From Diplolepis rosae (Eukaryota > Arthropoda > Insecta > Hymenoptera > Diplolepididae), in assembly GCA_030998225.1 (NCBI GenBank), contig JAPYXD010000700.1:1240001-1304000 (forward strand): a stretch of 64,000 nt of DNA. The letters run 5' to 3'. Within the stretch, counting starts at the first letter, position 1; each line of letters begins with the position of its first letter. The notes beneath the pieces were generated by a model. It was not told where the DNA came from. It worked only from the letters and a program-made list of their open reading frames with translations, and searched no databases. A program made the translations under genes and the position numbers. Of the stretch, positions 34,050 through 45,615 are shown in pieces.

Positions 34050-37000
34050 TGCGCGAGCACTTCAGACTCTGACTTTAAGTGAGGTGGCCAAGTAATGCGC
34101 GAGTTCTTAGGAGTATAAGAGTTTTTATAAAGTGGCAAAGTAATACGCGAGATTTCCCGACTCTGACTTTAAGTAAGGTGATCAAGTAATGCGCGAATTC
34201 TTAGGAGTATAAGAATTGTTATAACGTGGCCTACTAATACGCGAGATTTCCGGACTCTGACTGAAAGTAAAGTGGCCAAGTAATGCGCGAGTTCTTAGGA
34301 GTATAAGAATTTTTATAAGTGGCCAAGTAATACGCGAGTTAAACGCAGTCTGTCTTGTAAAGAGTGGCCAAGTAATGCGCGAATTCTTAGGAGTAAGAGA
34401 ATTGTTATAAAGTGGCCAACTAATACGCGAGATTTCCGAACTCTGACTTAAAGTAAGGTGGCCAAGTAATGCGCGAATTCTTAGAAGTGTAAGAATTTTT
34501 ATAAAGTGGCCAAGTAGTACGCGAGATTTCCGGACTCTGACTTTAAGTAAGGTGGCCAAGTAATACGCGAGTTCTTAGGAGTATAAGAATTTTTATAAGT
34601 AGCCAAGTAATACGCGAGTTAAAAGAAGTCTGTCTTAAAAAGAGTGGTTAAGTAATGCGCGAATTCTTAGGAGTATAAGAATTGTTATAAAGTGGCCAAC
34701 AAATACGCGAGATTTCCGGACTCTGACTTAAAGTAAAGTGGCCAAGTAATGCGCGAGTTCTTAGGAGTATAAGAATTGTTATAAAGTGGCCAACTAATAC
34801 GCGAGATTTCCGGACTCTGACTTAAAGTAAAGTGGCCAAGTAATGCGCGAGTTCTTAGGAGTATAAGAATTTTTATAAGTGGCCAAGTAATACGCGAGTT
34901 AAACGCAGTCTGTCTTGTAAAGAGTGGCCAAGTAATGCGCGAATTCTTTGGAGTAAGAGATTTGTTATAAAGTGGCCAACTAATACGCGAGATTTCCGAA
35001 CTCTGACTCAAAGTAAGGTGGCCAAGTAATGCGCGAATTCTTAGGAGTGTAAGAATTTTTATAAAGTGGCCAAGTAGTACGCGAGATTTCCGGACTCTGA
35101 CCTTAAGTAAGGTGGCCAAGTAATGCGCGAATTCTTAGGAGTATAAGAATTTTTATAAGTAGCCAAGTAATACGCGAGTTAAACGAAGTCTGTCTTAAAA
35201 AGAGTGGCCAAGTAATGCGCGAATTCTTAGGAGTATAAGAATTGTTATAAAGTGGCCAACTAATACGCGAGATTTCCGAACTCTGACTTAAAGTAAGGTG
35301 GCCAAGTAATGCGCGAATTCTTAGGAGTGTAAGAATTTTTATAAAGTGGCCAAGTAGTACGCGAGATTTCCGGACTCTGACTTTAAGTAAGGTGGCCAAG
35401 TAATACGCGAGTTCTTAGGAGTATAAGAATTTTTATAAAGTGGCCAACTAATTCGCGAGATTTCCGGACTCTGACTTAAAGTAAAGTGGCCAAGTAATGC
35501 GCGAGTTCTTAGGATTATAAGAATTTTCCTAAAGTGGCCAAGTAATACGCGAGATTTCCGGACTCTGACTTTAATTAAGGTGGCCTAGTAATGCGTGAAT
35601 TCTTAGGAGTATAAGAATTTTTCTAAAGTGGCCAAGTAATACGCGAGATTTCCGGACTCTGACCTTAAGTAAGGTGGCCAAGTAATGCGCGAGTTCAATG
35701 GACCACAGGACTGATATAAATACATAAGTGGTCTCGAAATACGCGAGTTAAACGAAGTCTGTCTTGAAAAGAGTGGCCAAGTAATGCGCGAATTCTTAGG
35801 AGTGTAAGAATTTTTATAAAGTGGCCAAGTAATACGCGAGATTTCCGTACTCTGACTTTAAGTAAGGTGGCCAAGTAATGCGCGAGTTCTTAGGAGTATA
35901 AGAATTTTTATAAGTAGCCAAGTAATACGCGAGTTACACGAAGTCTGTCTTGAAAAGAGTGGCCAAGTAATGCGCGAATTCTTAGGAGTATAAGAATTGT
36001 TATAAAGTGGCCAACTAATACGCGAGATTTCCGGACTCTGACTTGAAGTAAAGTGACCAAGTAATGCGCGAGTTCTTAGGAGTGTAAGAATTTTTATAGA
36101 TTGGCCAAGTAATACGCGAATTCATAGGAGTATAAGAATTTTTCTAAAGTTGTCAAGTAGTACGCGAGATTTCCGGACTCTGACTTTAAGTAAGGTGGCC
36201 AAGTAATGCGCGAGTTCTTAGGAGTATAAGAATTTTTATAAGTAGCCAAGTAATACGCGAGTTACACGAAGTCTGTCTTGAAAAGAGTGGCCAAGTAATG
36301 CGCGAATTCTTAGGAGTATAAGAATTGTTATAAAGTGGCCAACTAATACGCGAGATTTCCGGACTCTGACTTGAAGTAAAGTGGCCAAGTAATGCGCGAG
36401 TTCTTAGGAGTATAAGAATTTTTATAAGTGGCCAAGAATTACGCGAGTTAAACGAAGTCTGTCTTGAAAAGAGTGGCCAAGTAATGCGCGAATTCTTAGG
36501 AGTATAAGAATTGTTATAAAGTGGCCAACTAATACGCGAGATTTCCGGACTCTGACTTGAAGTAAAGTGGCCAAGTAATGCGCGAGTTCTTAGGAGTATA
36601 AGAATTTTTATAAGTGGCCAAGAATTACGCGAGTTAAACGAAGTCTGTCTTGAAAAGAGTGGCCAAGTAATGCGCGAATTCTTAGGAGTGTAAGAATTTT
36701 TATAAAGTGGCCAAGTAATACGCGAGATTTCCGTACTCTGACTTTAAGTAAGGTGGCCAAGTAATGCGCGAGTTCTTAGGAGTATAAGAATTTTTATAAG
36801 TAGCCAAGTAATACGCGAGTTACACGAAGTCTGTCTTGAAAAGAGTGGCCAAGTAATGCGCGAATTCTTAGGAGTATAAGAATTGTTATAGAGAGGCCAA
36901 CTAATACGCGAGATTTCCGGACTTTGACTTAAAGTAAGGTGTCCAAGTAATGCGCGAATTCTTAGGAGTATAAGAATTGTTATAAAGTGGCCAACTAATA

Positions 37001-40000
37001 CGCGAGATTTCCGGACTCTGACTTTAAGTAAGGTGGCCAAGTAATGCGCGAGTTCTTAGGAGTATAAGAATTTTTATAAGTGGCCAAGAATTACGCGAGT
37101 TAAACGAAGTCTGTCTTGAAAAGAGTGGCCAAGTAATGCGCGAATTCTTAGGAGTATAAGAATTGTTATAAAGTGGCCAACTAATACGCGAGATTTCCGG
37201 ACTCTGACTTGAAGTAAAGTGGCCAAGTAATGCGCGAGTTCTTAGGAGTATAAGAATTTTTATAAGTGGCCAAGAATTACGCGAGTTAAACGAAGTCTGT
37301 CTTGAAAAGAGTGGCCAAGTAATGCGCGAATTCTTAGGAGTATAAGAATTGTTATAAAGTGGCCAACTAATACGCGAGATTTCCGGACTCTGACTTGAAG
37401 TAAAGTGGCCAAGTAATGCGCGAGTTCTTAGGAGTATAAGAATTTTTATAAGTGGCCAAGAATTACGCGAGTTAAACGAAGTCTGTCTTGAAAAGAGTGG
37501 CCAAGTAATGCGCGAATTTTTAGGAGTATAAGAATTGTTATAGAGAGGCCAACTAATACGCGAGATTTCCGGACTTTGACTTAAAGTAAGGTGTCCAAGT
37601 AATGCGCGAATTCCTAGGGGTATAAGAATTTTTATAAAGTGGCCAACTAATACGCGAGATTTCCGGACTCTGACTTTAAGTAAGGTGGCCAAGTAATGCG
37701 CGAGTTCTTAGGAGTATAAGAATTTTTATAAGTGGCCAAGAATTACGCGAGTTAAACGAAGTCTGTCTTGAAAAGAGTGGCCAAGTAATGCGCGAATTCA
37801 TAGGAGTATAAGAATTTTTCTAAAGTTGTCAAGTAGTACGCGAGATTTCCGGACTCTGACTTGAAGTAAAGTGGCCAAGTAATGCGCGAGTTCTTAGGAG
37901 TATAAGAATTTTTATAAGTGGCCAAGAATTACGCGAGTTAAACGAAGTCTGTCTTGAAAAGAGTGGCCAAGTAATGCGCGAATTCTTAGGAGTATAAGAA
38001 TTGTTATAAAGTGGCCAACTAATACGCGAGATTTCCGGACTCTGACTTGAAGTAAAGTGGCCAAGTAATGCGCGAGTTCTTAGGAGTATAAGAATTTTTA
38101 TAAGTGGCCAAGAATTACGCGAGTTAAACGAAGTCTGTCTTGAAAAGAGTGGCCAAGTAATGCGCGAATTCATAGGAGTATAAGAATTTTTCTAAAGTTG
38201 TCAAGTAGTACGCGAGATTTCCGGACTCTGACTTGAAGTAAAGTGGCCAAGTAATGCGCGAGTTCTTAGGAGTATAAGAATTTTTATAAGTGGCCAAGAA
38301 TTACGCGAGTTAAACGAAGTCTGTCTTGAAAAGAGTGGCCAAGTAATGCGCGAATTCTTAGGAGTATAAGAATTGTTATAAAGTGGCCAACTAATACGCG
38401 AGATTTCCGGACTCTGACTTGAAGTAAAGTGACCAAGTAATGCGCGAGTTCTTAGGAGTGTAAGAATTTTTATAGAGTGGCCAAGTAATACGCGAATTCA
38501 TAGGAGTATAAGAATTTTTCTAAAGTTGTCAAGTAGTACGCGAGATTTCCGGACTCTGACTTTAAGTAAGGTGGCCAAGTAATGCGCGAGTTCTTAGGAG
38601 TATAAGAATTTTTATAAGTAGCCAAGTAATACGCGAGTTACACGAAGTCTGTCTTGAAAAGAGTGGCCAAGTAATGCGCGAATTCTTAGGAGTATAAGAA
38701 TTGTTATAAAGTGGCCAACTAATACGCGAGATTTCCGGACTCTGACTTGAAGTAACGTGGCCAAGTAATGCGCGAGTTCTTAGGAGTATAAGAATTTTTA
38801 TAAGTGGCCAAGAATTACGCGAGTTAAACGAAGTCTGTCTTGAAAAGAGTGGCCAAGTAATGCGCGAATTCATAGGAGTATAAGAATTTTTCTAAAGTTG
38901 TCAAGTAGTACGCGAGATTTCCGGACTCTGACTTGAAGTAAAGTGGCCAAGTAATGCGCGAGTTCTTAGGAGTATAAGAATTTTTATAAGTGGCCAAGAA
39001 TTACGCGAGTTAAACGAAGTCTGTCTTGAAAAGAGTGGCCAAGTAATGCGCGAATTCTTAGGAGTATAAGAATTGTTATAAAGTGGCCAACTAATACGCG
39101 AGATTTCCGGACTCTGACTTGAAGTAAAGTGGCCAAGTAATGCGCGAGTTCTTAGGAGTATAAGAATTTTTATAAGTGGCCAAGAATTACGCGAGTTAAA
39201 CGAAGTCTGTCTTGAAAAGAGTGGCCAAGTAATGCGCGAATTCTTAGGAGTATAAGAATTGTTATAAAGTGGCCAACTAATACGCGAGATTTCGGGACTC
39301 TGACTTTAAGTAAGGTGGCCAAGTAATGCGCGAGTTCTTAGGAGTATAAGAATTTTTATAAGTGGCCAAGAAATACGCGAGTTAAACGAAGTCTGTCTTG
39401 AAAAGAGTGGCCAAGTAATGCGCGAATTCTTAGGAGTATAAGAATTGTTATAAAGTGGCCAACTAATACGCGAGATTTCCGGACTCTGACTTAAAGTAAA
39501 GTGGCCAAGTAATGCGCGAGTTCTTAGGATTATAAGAATTTTTCTAAAGTGGCCAAGTAATGCGCGAGATTTCCGGACTCTGACTTTAAATAAGGTGGCC
39601 AAGTAATGCGCGAATTCTTAGGAGTATAAGAATTGTTATAAAGTGGCCAACTAATACGCGAGATTTCCGGACTCTCACTTTAAGTAAGGTGGCCAAGTAA
39701 TGCGCGAGTTCTTAGGAGTATAAGAATTTTTCTAAAGTGGCCAAGTAATACGCGAGATTTCCGGACTCTGACTTTTAATAAGGTGGCCAAGTAATGCGCG
39801 AATTCTTAGGAGTATAAGAATTTTTCTAAAGTGGCCAAGTAATACGCGAGATTTCCGGACTCTGACTTTAAGTAAGGTGGCCAAGTAATGCGCGAGTTCT
39901 TAGGAGTATAAGAATTTTTATAAGTGGCCAAGTAATACGCGAGTTACACGATGTCTGTCTTGAAAAGAGTGGCCAAGTAATGCGCGGATTCTTAGGAGTA

Positions 40001-43000
40001 TAAGAAATGTTATAAAGTGGCCAACTAATACGCGAGATTTCCGGACTCTGACTTGAAGTAAAGTGGCCAAGTAATGCGCGAGTTCTTAGGAGTATAAGAA
40101 TTTTTATAAGTGGCCAAGTAATACGCGAGTTACACGATGTCTGTCTTGAAAAGAGTGGCCAAGTAATGCGCGGATTCTTAGGAGTATAAGAATTTTTATA
40201 AAGTGGCCAAGTAATACGCGAGATTTCCGGACTCTGACTTGAAGCAAAGTGGCCAAGTAATGCGCGAGTTCTTAGGAGTATAAGAATTTTTATAAGTGGC
40301 CAAGTAATACGCGAGTTAAACGAAGTCTGTCTTGAAAAGAGTGGCCAAGTAATGCGCGAATTTTTAGGAGTACAAAAATTGTTATAAAGAGGCCAAGTAA
40401 TACGTGAAAATTCCGTACTCTGACTTAAAGTAAAGTGTCCAAGTAATGCGCGAGTTCTTAGGAGTGTAAGAATTTTTATAGAGTGGCCAAGTAATACGCG
40501 AATTCATAGGAGTATAAGAATTTTTCTAAAGTGGTCAAGTAGTACGCGAGATTTCCGGAATCTGACTTTAAGTAAGGTGGCCAAGTAATGCGCGAGTTCT
40601 TAGGAGTATAAGAATTTTTATAAGTAGCCAAGTAATACGCGAGTTAAACGAAGTCTGTCTTGAAAAGAGTGGCCAAGTAATGCGCGAATTCTTAGGAGTA
40701 TAAGAATTGTTATAAAGTGGCCAACTAATACGCGAGATTTCCGGACTCTGACTTGAAGTAAAGTGGCCAAGTAATGCGCGAGTTCTTAGGAGTACAAGAA
40801 TTTTTATAAGTAGCCAAGTAATACGCGAGTTACACGAAGTCTGTCTTGAAAAGAGTGGCCAAGTAATGCGCGAATTCTTAGGAGTATAAGAATTGTTATA
40901 AAGTGGCCAACTAATACGCGAGATTTCCGGACTCTGACTTAAAGTAAAGTGGCCAAGTAATGCGCGAGTTCTTAGGATTATAAGAATTTTTCTAAAGTGG
41001 CCAAGTAATGCGCGAGATTTCCGGACTCTGCCTTTAAATAAGGTGGCCAAGTAATGCGCGATTTTCTTAGGAGTATAAGAATTTTTCTAAAGTGGCCAAG
41101 TAATACGCGAGATTTCCGGACTCTGACTTTAAATAAGGTGGCCAAGTAATGCGCGAATTCTTAGGAGTGTACGAATTTTTATAACGTGGCCAAGTAATAC
41201 GCGAGTTCTTAGGATTATAAGAATTTTTCTAAAGTGGCCAAGTAATACGCGAGATTTCCGGACTCTGAATTTAAATAAGGTGGCCAAGTAATGCGCGAGT
41301 TCTTAGGAGTATAAGAATTTTTATAAGTGGCCAAGATATACGCGAGTTAAACGAAGTCTGTCTTGAAAAGAGTGGCCAAGTAATGCGCGAATTTTTAGGA
41401 GTATAAGAAATGTTATAAAGTGGCCAACTAATACGCGAGATTTCCGGACTCTGACTTGAAGTAAAGTGGCCAAGTAATGCGCGAGTTCTTAGGAGTATAA
41501 GAATTTTTATAAGTGGCCAACTAATACGCGAGATTTCCGGACTCTGACTTAAAGTAAAGTGGCCAAGTAATGCGCGAGTTCTTAGGATTATAAGAATTTT
41601 TCTAAAGTGGCCAAGTAATGCGCGAGATTTCCGGACTCTGCCTTTAAATAAGGTGGCCAAGTAATGCGCGATTTTCTTAGGAGTATAAGAATTTTTCTAA
41701 AGTGGCCAAGTAATACGCGAGATTTCCGGACTCTGACTTTAAATAAGGTGGCCAAGTAATGCGCGAATTCTTAGGAGTGTAATAATTTTTATAAAGTGGC
41801 CAAGTAATGCGCGAGTTCTTAGGATTATAAGAATTTTTCTAAAGTGGCCAAGTAATACGCGAGATTTCCGGACTCTGAATTTAAATAAGGTGGCCAAGTA
41901 ATGCGCGAGTTCTTAGGAGTATAAGAATTTTTATAAGTGGCCAAGATATACGCGAGTTAAACGAAGTCTGTCTTGAAAAGAGTGGCCAAGTAATGCGCGA
42001 ATTTTTAGGAGTATAAGAAATGTTATAAAGTGGCCAACTAATACGCGAGATTTCCGGACTCTGACTTGAAGTAAAGTGGCCAAGTAATGCGCGAGTTCTT
42101 AGGAGTATAAGAATTTTTATAAGTGGCCAAGTAATACGCGAGTTAAACGAAGTCTGTCTTGAAAAGAGTGGCCAAGTAATGCGCGAATTTTTAGGAGTAT
42201 AAGAATTGTTATAAAGAGGCCAAGTAATACGTGAAAATTCCGTACTCTGACTTAAAGTAAAGTGGCCAAGTAATGCGCGAGTTCTTAGGAGTATAAGAAT
42301 TTTTATAAGTGGCCAAGTAATACGCGAGTTAAGCGAAGTCTGTCTTGAAAAGAGTGGCCAAGTAATGCGCGACTTTTCAGGAGTATAAGAATTGTTATAA
42401 AGAGGCCAAGTAATGCGCGAGTTCAATGGACCACAGGACTGATATAAATACATAAGTGGTCTCGTAATACGCGAGTTAAACGAAGTCTGTCTTGAAAAGA
42501 GTGGCCAAGTAATGCGCGAATTCTTAGGAGTGTAATAATTTTTATAAAGTGGCCAAGTAATGCGCGAATTCTTAGGAGTGTAATAATTGTTATAAAGTGG
42601 CCAACTAATACGCGAGATTTCCGGACTCTGACTTGAAGTAAAGTGGCCAAGTAATGCGCGAGTTCTTAGGAGTATAAGAATTTTTATAAGTGTCCAAGAA
42701 TTACGCGAGTTAAACGAAGTCTGTCTTGAAAAGAGTGGCCAAGTAATGCGCGAATTTTTAGGAGTATAAGAATTGTTATAGAGAGGCCAACTAATACGCG
42801 AGATTTCCGGACTTTGACTTAAAGTAAGGTGTCCAAGTAATGCGCGAATTCCTAGGGGTATAAGAATTTTTATAAAGTGGCCAAGTAATGCGTGAGATTT
42901 CCGTACTCTGACTTTAAGTAAAGTGGCCAAGTAATACGCGAATTTATAGGAATATAAGAATTTTCATAAAGTGCCCAAGTAATGCGCGAGATTTCCGTAC

Positions 43001-45512
43001 TCTGACTTTAAGTAAGGTGGCCAAATAATGCGCTAATTCTTAGGAGTATGAGAATTTTTATAAAGTGGCCAAGTAATACGCGAGATTTCCGGACTCTGAC
43101 TTTAAGTAAGGTGGCCAAGTAATGCGCGAGTTCTTAGGAGTATAAGAATTTTTATAAGTAGCCAAGTAATACGCGAGTTACACGAAGTCTGTCTTGAAAA
43201 GAGTGGCCAAGTAATGCGCGAATTCTTAGGAGTATAAGAATTGTTATAAAGTGGCCAACTAATACGCGAGATTTCCGGACTCTCACTTTAAGTAAGGTGG
43301 CCAAGTAATGCGCGAGTTCTTAGGAGTATAAGAATTTTTCTAAAGTGGCCAAGTAATACGCGAGATTTCCGGACTCTGACTTTAAGTAAGGTGGCCAAGT
43401 AATGCGCGAATTCTTAGGAGTATAAGAATTTTTCTAAAGTGGCCAAGTAATACGCGAGATTTCCGGACTCTGACTTTAAGTAAGGTGGCCAAGTAATGCG
43501 CGAGTTCTTAGGAGTATAAGAATTTTTATAAGTGGCCAAGTAATACGCGAGTTACACGATGTCTGTCTTGAAAAGAGTGGCCAAGTAATGCGCGGATTCT
43601 TAGGAGTATAAGAAATGTTATAAAGTGGCCAACTAATACGCGAGATTTCCGGACTCTGACTTGAAGTAAAGTGGCCAAGTAATGCGCGAGTTCTTAGGAG
43701 TATAAGAATTTTTATAAGTGGCCAAGTAATACGCGAGTTATACGATGTCTGTCTTGAAAAGAGTGGCCAAGTAATGCGCGGATTCTTAGGAGTATAAGAA
43801 TTGTTATAAAGTGGCCAACTAATACGCGAGATTTCCGGACTCTGACTTGAAGTAAAGTGGCCAAGTAATGCGCGAGTTCTTAGGAGTATAAGAATTTTTA
43901 TAAGTGGCCAAGTAATACGCGAGTTAAACGAAGTCTGTCTTGAAAAGAGTGGCCAAGTAATGCGCGACTTTTCAGGAGTATAAGAATTGTTATAAAGAGG
44001 CCAAGTAATACGTGAAAATTCCGTACTCTGACTTAAAGTAAAGTGTCCAAGTAATGCGCGAGTTCTTAGGAGTGTAAGAATTTTTATAGAGTGGCCAAGT
44101 AATACGCGAATTCATAGGAGTATAAGAATTTTTCTAAAGTGGTCAAGTAGTACGCGAGATTTCCGGACTCTGACTTTAAGTAAGGTGGCCAAGTAATGCG
44201 CGAGTTCTTAGGAGTATAAGAATTTTTATAAGTGGCCAAGAATTACGCGAGTTAAACGAAGTCTGTCTTGAAAAGAGTGGCCAAGTAATGCGCGAATTCT
44301 TAGGAGTATAAGAATTGTTATAAAGTGGCCAACTAATACGCGAGATTTCCGGACTCTGACTTGAAGTAAAGTGGCCAAGTAATGCGCGAGTTCTTAGGAG
44401 TATAAGAATTTTTATAAGTGGCCAAGAATTACGCGAGTTAAACGAAGTCTGTCTTGAAAAGAGTGGCCAAGTAATGCGCGAATTCTTAGGAGTATAAGAA
44501 TTGTTATAAAGTGGCCAACTAATACGCGAGATTTCCGGACTCTGACTTGAAGTAAAGTGGCCAAGTAATGCGCGAGTTCTTAGGAGTATAAGAATTTTTA
44601 TAAAGTGGCCAAGTAATACGCGAGATTTCCGGACTCTGACTTTAAGTAAGGTGGCCAAGTAATGCGCGAGTACTTAGGAGTATAAGAATTTTTATAAGTA
44701 GCCAAGTAATACGCGAGTTACACGAAGTCTGTCTTGAAAAGAGTGGCCAAGTAATGCGCGAATTCTTAGGAGTATAAGAAATGTTATAAAGTGGCCAACT
44801 AATACGCGAGATTTCCGGACTCTGACTTGAAGTAAAGTGGCCAAGTAATGCGCGAGTTCTTAGGAGTATAAGAATTTTTATAAGTGGCCAAGTAATACGC
44901 GAGTTAAACGAAGTCTGTCTTGAAAAGAGTGGCCAAGTAATGCGCGAATTTTTAGGAGTATAAGAATTGTTATAAAGAGGCCAAGTAATACGTGAAAATT
45001 CCGTACTCTGACTTAAAGTAAAGTGGCCAAGTAATGCGCGAGTTCTTAGGAGTATAAGAATTTTTATAAGTGGCCAAGTAATACGCGAGTTAAGCGAAGT
45101 CTGTCTTGAAAAGAGTGGCCAAGTAATGCGCGACTTTTCAGGAGTATAAGAATTGTTATAGAGAGGCCAACTAATACGCGAGATTTCCGGACTTTGACTT
45201 AAAGTAAGGTGTCCAAGTAATGCGCGAATTCCTAGGGGTATAAGAATTTTTATAAAGTGGCCAAGTAATGCGTGAGATTTCCGTACTCTGACTTTAAGTA
45301 AAGTGGCCAAGTAATACGCGAATTTATAGGAATATAAGAATTTTCATAAAGTGCCCAAGTAATGCGCGAGATTTCCGTACTCTGACTTTAAGTAAGGTGG
45401 CCAAATAATGCGCTAATTCTTAGGAGTATGAGAATTTTTATAAAGTGGCCAAGTAATACGCGAGATTTCCGGACTCTGACCTCAAATAAGGTGGCCAAGT
45501 AATGCGCGAATT
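34050..45512 (-). repeat. Higher-order satellite array, left arm (~11.5 kb)
   Basis: Tandem array with a 186-bp higher-order unit (for example 37,125 to 37,311) of four related monomers (about 48, 46, 47 and 45 bp). Each begins TGGCCAA(G/C)(T/A)A(A/T)T(A/G)CGCGA; variable tails include TTCTTAGGAGTATAAGAATT, GATTTCCGGACTCTGACTT and GTTAAACGAAGTCTGTCTTG. Order is mostly A-B-C-D, with local deletions and a rare variant tail (GACCACAGGACTGATATAAA at about 35,700 and 42,425). Because 186 is 62 codons, one frame stays open for up to 349 codons on the sense strand. The predicted peptides (repeating SRITWPL) have no motif and are not called genes. Confidence 0.9.
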
Positions 45513-45615
45513 TCAGCAAAATCTGGCCCAGATAAAGTAGCCAGATGTGAGATCATAAAACCTGAAGGGACGACTGAAATACATGGTGGAGTCCCAATTT
45601 CTCAGGTCAGATTTT
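45513..45615 (-). other. PLE 3' untranslated segment, left arm
   Basis: About 100 bp between the ORF stop and the satellite, including ACCTGAAGGGACGACTGAAA. Identical in plan to 49,701-49,805 on the right arm. Confidence 0.65.

Noticed and set aside
41881..42930. Open frame of 349 codons (minus) and similar long frames across the satellite as a protein gene
   Set aside because: Frames are explained by the 186-bp period being a multiple of three. The peptide is a mosaic of the same few short words and has no domain.
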